From positions 1 to 31,924 of the forward strand of contig DAIOSV010000024.1 of NCBI GenBank assembly GCA_036752345.1: a DNA stretch of 31,924 bases. The letters are read 5' to 3'. Under the pieces are notes generated by a model. It was not told the DNA's origin. It searched no databases and worked only from the letters and a program-made list of their open reading frames with translations. This document shows, piece after piece, positions 8,544 to 16,027 of this stretch. How positions within the stretch are numbered: the first letter of the stretch is position 1; every line of letters begins with the position of its first letter. The stretch comes from UBA1715 sp036752345. Its GTDB lineage: Bacteria > Bacteroidota > Bacteroidia > Bacteroidales > UBA1715. A program made the position numbers and the translations under genes.

Positions 8544-9011
8544 TTAATGTTTAGGTATTACCGCATAACTTATTTTCAATGCATTTGCTTTACGCAATTC
8601 CATTTTAACATCGGTTACAATACCCATTTTTGCTTTTGAATCAACCTTAAGCGATACCGTAAGTTGTGAACGGTCGTTTGCTGGCATTGATCCACGCTCT
8701 GTTTCAATAAACTGAGCAATCTTTGAAATATCTTCGATTGACTCATTCAACTGAATAACCGGTTGCGTTCCATAAATCTTCTGCAATGGAATTGAAGGAG
8801 CAGATATGTATATGCTACTTACCACCGATTTCTTTTCAAGCTTCACATATTCCGTCGCCTTTGGTAACTGAGGTTTTTTAATCAACAACGTGTTTTCACG
8901 AATTGTTGTAGAAACCATGAAGAAGAATATCAACATGAAAATAATATCAGGTAGTGACTGCGTTGATATTGCAGGAGGTTCTTTTTTCTCTTTACTTCTA
9001 AACTGTGCCAT
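8544..9011 (-). CDS. exbD: ExbD/TolR family protein (second copy)
   Basis: 155 residues. Single-pass inner-membrane partner of the ExbB proton channel that energises TonB-dependent outer-membrane transport. One transmembrane helix (about 20-38) carries the conserved proton-handling Asp, D22, in SLPDIIFMLIFFF. The periplasmic domain has IYGTQPVIQLN and a C-terminal VTDVKMELRKANALKISYAV segment, as in ExbD. Start 2 bases after the stop of the first exbD. This shorter copy begins MAQFRSKEKKEPPAISTQS, the form usually found as the last gene of such operons in Bacteroidota. Ends 18 bases before the terminator. Confidence 0.9.
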   Translation of the reverse strand: MAQFRSKEKKEPPAISTQSLPDIIFMLIFFFMVSTTIRENTLLIKKPQLPKATEYVKLEKKSVVSSIYISAPSIPLQKIYGTQPVIQLNESIEDISKIAQFIETERGSMPANDRSQLTVSLKVDSKAKMGIVTDVKMELRKANALKISYAVIPKH

Positions 9012-9013
9012 GA

Positions 9014-9631
9014 TTATTTTCCTCCAATATTTTTAGGTTCTGCTTCAGAAATCTTTTGCGGAATGATTTGCTTAATAAGGTCTTGTTGACTTTCTTTCAA
9101 ATCATTAAAATTTCTTTTAAAGTATTTTAAAGAATAATAATCTTTGACCTCATTGTATGCGCCAACTATCTCATTTTGGATTTCAATGAATTTCTGGTAA
9201 GACGTTCCACGGTCATTCTGAATACTTACAATAGCCTTGGTGACCTTTACTCTTCCAATACCGGGGATGTTTTCCTCTGTATAACCGGGATATTGTTTGT
9301 CTTCCAAATCATTATTCATATTCATCAAGAAATCCTTGAGGGTTTTGCGCAACTCACGAGAATGCATAGGTTTTTTCTCCACCATCAACTTGTCGTCTTT
9401 ATTTACAAGAACCACAAACAAATCTTTGTCTAAGACCTTAACGTCCTCTTGTTGTTTTGATGGATCTTGATATGGCGGCAACATACGGAACAAACCTTTA
9501 TCTGTCTCCATTGTCGTTGCTGTAAGGAAAAATATCAACAACATGAATGAGATATCGGCCATTGATGATCCGTTTATTTCAGGAACTTTTTTCTTACCCA
9601 TATTTTTACTTTTAAAGAGGGGAATTTTCAT
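9014..9631 (-). CDS. exbD: ExbD/TolR family protein (first copy)
   Basis: 205 residues. Same family as the gene after it but longer. The transmembrane helix (about 24-42) has the conserved acid D26 in SSMADISFMLLIFFL. The periplasmic part is extended by a charged helical stretch near the C-terminus (KYFKRNFNDLKESQQDLIKQ) that short ExbDs lack. A downstream ATG at codon 11 would also give a sensible N-terminus (MGKKKVPEINGSSMAD). Two unequal ExbDs behind one ExbB is the usual arrangement in this phylum and suggests a heteromeric channel, though that is inference. Separated from the Cys-rich membrane protein gene by 14 bases. Confidence 0.9.
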   Translation of the reverse strand: MKIPLFKSKNMGKKKVPEINGSSMADISFMLLIFFLTATTMETDKGLFRMLPPYQDPSKQQEDVKVLDKDLFVVLVNKDDKLMVEKKPMHSRELRKTLKDFLMNMNNDLEDKQYPGYTEENIPGIGRVKVTKAIVSIQNDRGTSYQKFIEIQNEIVGAYNEVKDYYSLKYFKRNFNDLKESQQDLIKQIIPQKISEAEPKNIGGK

Positions 9632-9645
9632 CCCCCTCTTGTTTT

Positions 9646-10239
9646 TTATCTTCTTAAATATTTAATTATAACAGGGGAAAGTATTGCCAATACAGCTCCA
9701 CCAAGCAATATGTACGTTCCGTGCAACAATGTATCAGTCATAAGGATTTCAAACTTAGTGATAACACCTTGATACCCCAATATGTCTGGAATTTCTGGCG
9801 AAGCCAAGATATATCCTAATATTGCTGACAAGACTATGAATATTCCTACGCCCACAACTGTTTTTGACCTCTTTTTGTGAACCACAAATGGGGCATAAAA
9901 TACCATCATGAACATCAATATCACAGCTATCACAACCAATCCAATTGAGAAAATTAGATAAATGTCTGCGTAATTCATACATTCTTGACTACATTCTTGT
10001 ATAGAAATACCCTGCATTTTTTGTTTTTGTTGTATTTCAGAATATGAAAGAGCACAAGAATCAGCGGGCATAAAATAGGATTCCCCATCGGGACCCATTG
10101 CCTCGCACACTGGTAGAGTACATGCTAAGCAGTCCTTCCCAGCAGCAGCGGCCCAGTACCATATGGTTACCAATAATGATAACACAAGCAATGATACATA
10201 ACCGACTTTAAATGTTTTGTTAAACTTTTGATTATCCAT
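9646..10239 (-). CDS. Cys-rich four-helix membrane protein of the exb operon, function unknown
   Basis: 197 residues with no family name I can give. Predicted transmembrane segments: about 12-33, 93-117, 126-146 and 172-193. The loop between the first and second helix (34-92) contains six cysteines, C37, C40, C45, C62, C83 and C87, arranged as CxxC, then CxxxxC from C40, a single Cys, and CxxxC; the rest of the protein has none. By the positive-inside rule (KFNKTFK before helix 1; HKKRSK between helices 2 and 3) this loop faces the periplasm, where disulfides or metal binding are possible. It lies between exbB (6 bases) and exbD (14 bases), so it is part of the operon and a candidate accessory subunit of the Exb complex. 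Its role is unknown. Confidence 0.75.
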   Translation of the reverse strand: MDNQKFNKTFKVGYVSLLVLSLLVTIWYWAAAAGKDCLACTLPVCEAMGPDGESYFMPADSCALSYSEIQQKQKMQGISIQECSQECMNYADIYLIFSIGLVVIAVILMFMMVFYAPFVVHKKRSKTVVGVGIFIVLSAILGYILASPEIPDILGYQGVITKFEILMTDTLLHGTYILLGGAVLAILSPVIIKYLRR

Positions 10240-10245
10240 CAGTTA

Positions 10246-11070
10246 TTAGTTTTTAGCGTTGTACTTAACAACAAGGTCAACCAAAGAAATAGAAGAATCT
10301 TCCATATCTGTAGTTAAGTCATCAACTTTTGACAATAAATAGTTATAGAACACTTGTAGAATCATGGCAACAATCAAACCACCTACGGTAGTAATAAGGG
10401 CAACCTTGATACCACCTGCTACGACTGTTGGAGACATTTCACCGGCAATTGCGATAGCATCGAATGCTTGAATCATACCGACAACTGTTCCCAAGAATCC
10501 TAGAGATGGAGCCAAACCGATACAAAGTGAAATCCATGTTAAACCTTTTTCCAAAAGTCCCATTTGAACACTACCATATGAGCCAACTGTTTTTTCTACC
10601 ATATCTGGTCCGTCTTGCAAACGAGTCAAACCTTGATAGAAAATACTTGCTACAGGTCCAGGAGTATTACGGCAAATTTCTAACGCCTTTGCTTCATCTT
10701 TTTCGTTCAACGCAGCTTCAATATTTCCTAGCAATTTTTTTGTGTTTGTTGATGCTAAGTTTAAATAAAGAATCCTTTCAATTGATATAGCAAGACCAAC
10801 TATCAAGCACATTAATACAAGAGCCATAAATCCGGCACCACCTTCAATGAATTTTTCCTTAATCATTTGGTGGAAACCTTTTTCTTCTGGTTCCATTACC
10901 TGCTCTTCCGCTGCTGCTTGAGTTGTAGCTTCTACTGTTTTCGCAGAATCTGCTTTTGCAACTGTTTGTGTTGCTTTAGCAGAATCTTTGCTTGCAGCAA
11001 CTTGTTCTTGTGAAAATGAAGTTAGGCTGAATAACCCAAACGCCATCACTAATGCAAATACTTTCTTCAT
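10246..11070 (-). CDS. exbB: MotA/TolQ/ExbB proton channel family protein
   Basis: 274 residues. Forms the proton-conducting pore with ExbD in the inner membrane. Unlike E. coli ExbB it has a cleavable-looking signal peptide (MKKVFALVMAFGLFSLTSFS) and then an Ala/Lys/Glu-rich periplasmic stretch (21-65). Transmembrane helices fall near 79-98, 171-200 and 213-237. The family signature GFLGTVVGMI is at 191-200. It is the first gene of a four-gene unit (exbB, Cys-rich protein, exbD, exbD), with a well-formed promoter 94 bases upstream of the ATG. A tonB gene is not present in this operon. Confidence 0.93.
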   Translation of the reverse strand: MKKVFALVMAFGLFSLTSFSQEQVAASKDSAKATQTVAKADSAKTVEATTQAAAEEQVMEPEEKGFHQMIKEKFIEGGAGFMALVLMCLIVGLAISIERILYLNLASTNTKKLLGNIEAALNEKDEAKALEICRNTPGPVASIFYQGLTRLQDGPDMVEKTVGSYGSVQMGLLEKGLTWISLCIGLAPSLGFLGTVVGMIQAFDAIAIAGEMSPTVVAGGIKVALITTVGGLIVAMILQVFYNYLLSKVDDLTTDMEDSSISLVDLVVKYNAKN

Positions 11071-11163
11071 AATTTTACTTTTATTAATACTTTCGTTTTT
11101 ATTGTTTTGTTTAAAATTATTTCTAACTATAAGCTAAAATTAATACGCTCTTTTGTCACTGCA

Positions 11164-11194
11164 CAAAAGTAGTTTTTTTACATATATCTTCAAA
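11164..11194 (-). promoter_or_regulatory. Promoter of the exbB operon (TTTG-N19-TACTTTTG)
   Basis: Read on the minus strand: TTTG at 11194-11191, 19 bases, then TACTTTTG at 11171-11164. Both elements match the Bacteroidota consensus, and the spacing is as expected. The transcript would have a leader of about 85 bases. The 11071-11262 stretch holds this promoter and leader and no gene that I can see. Confidence 0.75.
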
Positions 11195-11262
11195 TCTTTT
11201 CTCAGAAATGTTTTTAAAAAACTTTTTCTGCATTTAATTCTTTGCAAAAGCCATACATATTG

Positions 11263-11350
11263 CGGAGAGACGGGGATTCGAACCCCGGATACCCTTTTGG
11301 AGTATACGCACTTTCCAGGCGCGCTCCTTAAACCACTCGGACATCTCTCC
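11263..11350 (-). tRNA. tRNA-Ser (anticodon GGA)
   Basis: 88 bases on the minus strand. Acceptor GGAGAGA/TCTCTCC, discriminator G, anticodon stem CGCGC/GTGCG around loop CTGGAAA (anticodon GGA, codons TCC/TCT). A long variable arm typical of class II tRNAs follows, then a T arm with GGTTCGAATCC. CCA is not encoded. Confidence 0.95.
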
Positions 11351-11360
11351 TATTGCGCGA

Positions 11361-11368
11361 CAAAAGTA
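11361..11368 (-). promoter_or_regulatory. -7 promoter box for tRNA-Ser
   Basis: TACTTTTG on the minus strand, ending 10 bases before the tRNA 5' end. A TTG at 11387-11385 lies 16 bases further up, slightly short of the usual spacing. The octamer is the same as in the exbB promoter. Confidence 0.6.
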
Positions 11369-11424
11369 GTCTTTTTTTTAGTTTCAATTTATGGTTCAAG
11401 GACAAAGAATTAGTCGCATTAGAA

Positions 11425-11464
11425 AAAAGAAAGAGACACTGAAAAATCAGTGTCTCTTTCTTTT
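11425..11464 (-). terminator. Intrinsic terminator after the TPR/OmpA operon
   Basis: Perfect 18-base inverted repeat (11425-11442 and 11447-11464) around loop AAAA, about 20 bases after the OmpA-family stop. The stem includes GAGACACTGA/TCAGTGTCTC and ends in A-tract/T-tract. It is symmetrical, but only minus-strand units lie on either side. Confidence 0.9.
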
Positions 11465-11484
11465 ATGAGAGATTTAATTCTACT

Positions 11485-13554
11485 TTATTCGTTACTTAGA
11501 ATTTTGAACTCTACACGACGGTTTTGTGCACGTCCTTCTTCTGTATTGTTGGTTGCAATTGGATCGTCAAAGCCATATCCTTTATATGTCATACGGTCTG
11601 AAGAAAATCCTTTTGATATTAAATAATTAACAACCGATTCTGCACGTGACTGTGATAATCTTTGGTTATATGCCTTAGAGCCAACATTATCGGTATGTCC
11701 ACCTATTTCTATTTTTATCTTAGGATTCTTATTCATAATCTCAACTAACTTATCCAACTCTGTATATGACATTGGTTTTAATGTAGCCTTGTCCGTATCG
11801 AAGAATACGTTACGCAATACGATTTTCGCATCTTTCTGAATTGGCATCAACTTAATGTCAAGATTGACTTCTTGATAATCTGTTGTTTGCGGCACATCAA
11901 AGTTTTCTGAGTGGAACAAATAGCCATCTTTCTTCACGGCAATACCATAGTTCTTTCCAGAAGGAAGAGGGATCAAGAATTTTCCCGTTGCTGAGTTTGC
12001 GGTACTGGTGAAAAGAATTTTTCCGGTGCTGTTATCGGTAATTTCAATCTGTGCATCCAAGTATTTTGTTGGAGTTGCAAATGCATCGGACACAACACCT
12101 TTTACCACCGTCAAACGAGATGTTTTAATTTCAACTGATTTTTCCATAACAACTTCTTGTTCAATAGGATTAGCACGCACTGCAATCAAATTGTTTTCCG
12201 TAGTCATGTTGAGTTTTTTCTCTGGACCAAGGAATGTAATCATATACACATCAGAACCGCCAAATCCACCTTTTCTTGATGATGAATAATATGCGTGCAT
12301 TCCACTCGCATCCAACACTAAGAATCGTTCATCGCCCGGAGTATTGACTGGATACCCTAAGTTTTCAGGTTCTGACCAAGTTCCATCATCTTGCATTACT
12401 GTTTTGAAAATATCATATCCACCCATGGTTTTGTGTCCGTTTGATGCAAAAATCAATGTTCTGCCATCTGGGTGCATAAATACTCCTATTTCATCTTTTT
12501 CTGTGTTGATTGTTGGCCCTAAATTGATTGGTTTTCCCCAATTCCCTTTTTCATTCTTTTGACACATGAAAATGTCATGGTTTCCGTAATTTGTGACTCT
12601 CTCCGTATTGTCAGAAGAAAAATATACGGTATTCCCGTCATATGAGAAACTCGCTGAATTCTCGTGTCCGTTAGGTGAATTAATTGCATCAAAAAGTACT
12701 GGTTTAGACCACTTGTCTCCTTTCTTTTCTGAATACTTTATATCCCCACCATTTTTCCCATAGAAAATGAATAATTTTTGTCCATCAGCCGACAAACCAA
12801 TGGTCGCATCATTATCTTTAGTATTTATAGGCTCTCCCATTTCAACGGCTTGAGACCATGTTGTTCCCGTTCTCTCTGATATCCAAAGGTTTTCATCATA
12901 TTCTCCGTCATCGTACACCTTTTTGTTATACGGATTCTCACGAGTTGAAGTAAACATCAATATAGATTGGTCAGCTGAGATAACTGGTGCATAATCGGTA
13001 TATTTTGAATTTATAGCAGCACCCATGTTGTCTATAAACACTCGAGCTGTATCTGTCATCATTGTTTTACCTACATTGCATTGGTCTATATGGTCTGATA
13101 AATCTTTTCCTTTATCTTTCTTTTCTTCCGGAGTCAATCGTGCGCGAGCTTTTTGGAATGCACTGATTGCTTCATCAAATTGGTAAGTTGCCTGATATGC
13201 CATACCCAACACACCATATACAAACCCAGAACCAACCGGATCCAATTCAATTGCTTTTGAGAAATAAGGAATTGATTGTGCTGCTTCATCAAGCAACCAA
13301 TAACTTTTACCTATTTTATAATTTAAATCGGCATTGTTTGGGTTGAATGCTTGTGCCTTTAAATAAAGATCCAATGCTGTTGCATTGTCATTGATTTCAG
13401 CATAGGCGTCACCTTCATCAAGGTTTCTTAACGCAGTTTTTAAACCTGACCTATCAGTGAAATTTTTTGCTTCAAATTCTACGTTTTGACCAAACGCAAA
13501 CGAGGTAACTAACATGAGAGTTACAAGGTTTATATATCTTACTATATGTTTCAT
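11485..13554 (-). CDS. TPR / PD40 propeller / OmpA-family envelope protein (PorE-like architecture)
   Basis: 689 residues. Domains in order: signal peptide (1-22, ending SFAFGQ); TPR-like helices (about 35-150); a WD40/PD40-type beta-propeller (about 180-440) with repeated units such as SADQSILMFTSTRENP, LSADGQKLFIFY and SYDGNTVYFSSDN; a carboxypeptidase-regulatory-like beta domain (about 475-560); and a C-terminal OmpA peptidoglycan-binding domain (about 578-689) with GGHTDNVGSKAYNQRLSQSR. The order TPR-propeller-CRD-OmpA is that of PorE, an outer-membrane/peptidoglycan protein of the type IX secretion machinery in Porphyromonas, but such proteins are common in the phylum, and there is no lipobox and no T9SS gene nearby. 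I therefore call the architecture, not the function. It follows the TPR gene by 20 bases. Confidence 0.88.
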   Translation of the reverse strand: MKHIVRYINLVTLMLVTSFAFGQNVEFEAKNFTDRSGLKTALRNLDEGDAYAEINDNATALDLYLKAQAFNPNNADLNYKIGKSYWLLDEAAQSIPYFSKAIELDPVGSGFVYGVLGMAYQATYQFDEAISAFQKARARLTPEEKKDKGKDLSDHIDQCNVGKTMMTDTARVFIDNMGAAINSKYTDYAPVISADQSILMFTSTRENPYNKKVYDDGEYDENLWISERTGTTWSQAVEMGEPINTKDNDATIGLSADGQKLFIFYGKNGGDIKYSEKKGDKWSKPVLFDAINSPNGHENSASFSYDGNTVYFSSDNTERVTNYGNHDIFMCQKNEKGNWGKPINLGPTINTEKDEIGVFMHPDGRTLIFASNGHKTMGGYDIFKTVMQDDGTWSEPENLGYPVNTPGDERFLVLDASGMHAYYSSSRKGGFGGSDVYMITFLGPEKKLNMTTENNLIAVRANPIEQEVVMEKSVEIKTSRLTVVKGVVSDAFATPTKYLDAQIEITDNSTGKILFTSTANSATGKFLIPLPSGKNYGIAVKKDGYLFHSENFDVPQTTDYQEVNLDIKLMPIQKDAKIVLRNVFFDTDKATLKPMSYTELDKLVEIMNKNPKIKIEIGGHTDNVGSKAYNQRLSQSRAESVVNYLISKGFSSDRMTYKGYGFDDPIATNNTEEGRAQNRRVEFKILSNE

Positions 13555-13574
13555 TTCGGAATAGTTCTTGGTAA

Positions 13575-14627
13575 TTAATTACAATTTGATGTTAATGCTG
13601 CGGGGACATCTACTCCCAATTCTCGTGCTTTTACAAGTGACATACAGCATTCGTCAAACTGTCTAAGCATTTCTTGTGCAGCTGCCTGATGATAATATGC
13701 CAAACCAAAATTAGGGTTCAACTTAATTGCATTCGCATACATTTTCAGAGCCTCATCATATTTTTTTTGATTTGCATAAATTATTCCTAAGTTGTTGTAG
13801 GCCAACGCATACTGACGATTCAATTCTACAGCTTTTTTAAAATCATTAAAAGCAGATTTAACATCACCCTGCAAATAGTACGCTTCGCCACGATTATTGT
13901 ATGCGGAGTAAAAATCAGGTTTCTTTGCAATTGCAAGATTAAAGTTTTTGATGGCTGCTTGTAAATCACCTTTTTTCACATATGCCGAACCTAAATTGTC
14001 ATAAGCATTAGCCATTTGTGGGTCATAAATTACAGCTAAATTATAGTTGCGGATGGCTTCGTCATACTTTCCTAACATTTTATAGCTACTTCCCAAATCA
14101 TTGTATGCAAATGCATACGAAGGATCTACACTGATTGCACTATTATATTGTGTAATAGCTGATTCATATTCTTTTAAGAAAAACTTGTCTACTCCTGCAT
14201 AATAATATGTTTCGGCTGTTTTATATCCCAAATTGATTGCGCGCATTAAATCATTGAAGGAATCGCTATACATATTTTTATAATACAATGCCACACCTTT
14301 TGAATACCACACTTGACCTTGTGTCGAATCAAGAGCCAAAGCTTTTCCAAAAGCAGCAATTGCACCATCATAATCTTGCATTGCAGACTTGGCGCTTCCC
14401 AAATTTACATATGCCTGACGAAATTCATTGTTATACTGCAATGCTTTCTCAAATTGAGTTATAGCATCTTGATACTGTTTGGCATCCATAAAAGTGATAC
14501 CTTGATTGTAGGCGATTTCTGCTTCTTGATTTGCTTCTACGACTAGTGTGTTTACCTCGTTTTCTTGCGAAAAAACGGACAAAGTCGATGACAGCAAAAG
14601 GCATAACGCCAAAACTTTTGTTTTCAT
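13575..14627 (-). CDS. Exported tetratricopeptide-repeat protein
   Basis: 350 residues. Signal peptide MKTKVLALCLLLSSTLSVFS, then about nine consecutive TPR units from residue 31 to about 330, each with the pattern AYxNLGxxYxxxGxxxxAIxxFxxAI. The last repeat is degenerate, and the protein ends with a short segment containing two or three cysteines (FDECCMSL, ALTSNC). TPR solenoids bind peptides or partner proteins; here the likely partner is the TPR/OmpA protein encoded 20 bases downstream, which itself begins with TPRs. That is inference from gene order. A -7 box lies 33 bases upstream. Confidence 0.88.
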   Translation of the reverse strand: MKTKVLALCLLLSSTLSVFSQENEVNTLVVEANQEAEIAYNQGITFMDAKQYQDAITQFEKALQYNNEFRQAYVNLGSAKSAMQDYDGAIAAFGKALALDSTQGQVWYSKGVALYYKNMYSDSFNDLMRAINLGYKTAETYYYAGVDKFFLKEYESAITQYNSAISVDPSYAFAYNDLGSSYKMLGKYDEAIRNYNLAVIYDPQMANAYDNLGSAYVKKGDLQAAIKNFNLAIAKKPDFYSAYNNRGEAYYLQGDVKSAFNDFKKAVELNRQYALAYNNLGIIYANQKKYDEALKMYANAIKLNPNFGLAYYHQAAAQEMLRQFDECCMSLVKARELGVDVPAALTSNCN

Positions 14628-14659
14628 TGTTTTGTGTTTTTTGAGTTATATTTCGATGT

Positions 14660-14667
14660 CAAAATTA
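14660..14667 (-). promoter_or_regulatory. -7 promoter box for the TPR/OmpA operon
   Basis: TAATTTTG on the minus strand matches TAnnTTTG and would give a leader of about 25-30 bases. No TTTG is found at the usual upstream distance. Confidence 0.5.
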
Positions 14668-14711
14668 TTAAAAGATTTGTAATTAAGTCATTTATCATGA
14701 CAAAATTTTGC

Positions 14712-15737
14712 CTAATTGCCTTGTAATCTGTAATTTCGCCACTTTTCAATTAAGGCTTCCATATCGTTAGGCAGTGGCGAATCAAATGACATAAATTCTC
14801 CTGTTGTTGGGTGAGTGAAACCTAGCGTTTTGGCGTGTAGAGCCTGGCGCGGACACACTTCAAAACAATTTTGCACAAACTGTTTGTACTTGGTAAAAGT
14901 GGTTCCTCGAACTATTTGATCGCCACCATATGTTTCGTCATTAAACAATGGATGACCAATTGACTTGAAATGGCAACGAATTTGATGCGTTCTGCCTGTT
15001 TCCAAATGACATTCAACAACCGAAACATATCCCAAATCTTCAATCACTTTGTAATGCGTAACCGACCACTTACCATATGTTTCATCAGGAAACAATGCCA
15101 TCACTTTTCGGTCTTTCAGACTTCGCCCAATATATCCGGAAATTGTTCCTTCAGGGTCTTTGGGTACTCCCCACGCAAGCGCAATGTATGTTCGTTGTGA
15201 GGTTTTGTGAAAAAATTGGTCTGCGAGAAACGTCTTTGCCTGTTCGTTTTTTGCAACAACCAACAACCCCGACGTGTCCTTGTCAATTCTATGGACTAAT
15301 CCGGGACGAGGATCATCTTCGGCAAATTCAATATTTCCTTTCAAATGCCATGCTATAGCATTTACCATAGTTCCGGTGTAGTTTCCACAACCGGGATGAA
15401 CAACCATACCAGGCTTTTTGTTTATCACCATTAACTGGTCATCCTCGTATACTATTTCAAGAGGAATATCTTCGGGGATAATCTTCAGTTCCTGTTTCGG
15501 TGTATCAAAAGCTATGGTAATAACGTCGTCGGGCTTTACTTTGTAATTCGCTTTGATTGGGGTACCATTGGCAAATAAGAAACCACCTTCCGCCGCATCT
15601 TGAATTTTTGTACGCGAAATGCCTTCTACTCTATCATTCAAGAATTTATCAACGCGTAGCAACGACTGACCTTTGTCGGCCACAAAACGATAGTGCTCGT
15701 ATAATTCACGGTCATCAAGGTCAATATCTTCGTCCAT
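14712..15737 (-). CDS. RluA/RluD family rRNA pseudouridine synthase
   Basis: 341 residues. Isomerises uridine to pseudouridine in 23S rRNA. An N-terminal S4 RNA-binding domain (about 25-72) is followed by the catalytic domain. The family signature HRIDKDTSGLLVV starts at residue 149, so D152 is the catalytic aspartate. VVHPG near 112 and TGRTHQIRCH are the other conserved motifs. Length and both domains fit RluD (which modifies helix 69), but RluA, RluC and RluD are hard to separate by eye. Preceded directly by a -7 box, giving a very short leader. Confidence 0.93.
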   Translation of the reverse strand: MDEDIDLDDRELYEHYRFVADKGQSLLRVDKFLNDRVEGISRTKIQDAAEGGFLFANGTPIKANYKVKPDDVITIAFDTPKQELKIIPEDIPLEIVYEDDQLMVINKKPGMVVHPGCGNYTGTMVNAIAWHLKGNIEFAEDDPRPGLVHRIDKDTSGLLVVAKNEQAKTFLADQFFHKTSQRTYIALAWGVPKDPEGTISGYIGRSLKDRKVMALFPDETYGKWSVTHYKVIEDLGYVSVVECHLETGRTHQIRCHFKSIGHPLFNDETYGGDQIVRGTTFTKYKQFVQNCFEVCPRQALHAKTLGFTHPTTGEFMSFDSPLPNDMEALIEKWRNYRLQGN

Positions 15738-15751
15738 TGTAAATGTTTTTG

Positions 15752-15759
15752 CAAAAATA
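15752..15759 (-). promoter_or_regulatory. -7 promoter box for the pseudouridine synthase gene
   Basis: TATTTTTG on the minus strand ends 14 bases before the ATG, so the leader would be only about 8 bases. No clear upstream TTTG element. Confidence 0.5.
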
Positions 15760-15948
15760 ATAATTAAAAATGACTTGCTGTACCATTATATATTGCTATA
15801 AGATTCCTCGTGCAAAATAGTCCTATTTTCTCATATAATTGAAGAGAAGAGTTCCCCTCTTAAAAATATTGATTTTCAAATAAATACATAATATTTTCTA
15901 TGAGTTGTAACTAATTTTTCAAATCAGTAAAAAACAAAAAAGAAAGAT

Positions 15949-15978
15949 TTTGTTTTTTTTATTTTTAGTGTAAATTTG
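15949..15978 (+). promoter_or_regulatory. Promoter of gap (TTTG-N18-TAAATTTG)
   Basis: TTTG at 15949-15952 and TAAATTTG at 15971-15978, 18 bases apart, fit the Bacteroidota consensus. The flanking DNA is strongly T/A-tracted. The leader of about 42 bases is almost pure A/T before the ATG at 16028, a pattern that favours translation in this phylum. The rest of 15760-15948 is AT-rich with no gene I can support. Confidence 0.75.
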
Positions 15979-16027
15979 TGGGCAAATAAAACACGTTTAT
16001 TAACAATAATTTATAAATTAACAAATT

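Noticed and set aside
11485..13554. Evidence for a type IX secretion locus based on the PorE-like protein
   Set aside because: No PorK/L/M/N/T/U/V gene is in the window, and the exported proteins here end without a T9SS C-terminal sorting domain. OmpA-TPR-propeller proteins also occur in T9SS-negative Bacteroidales.
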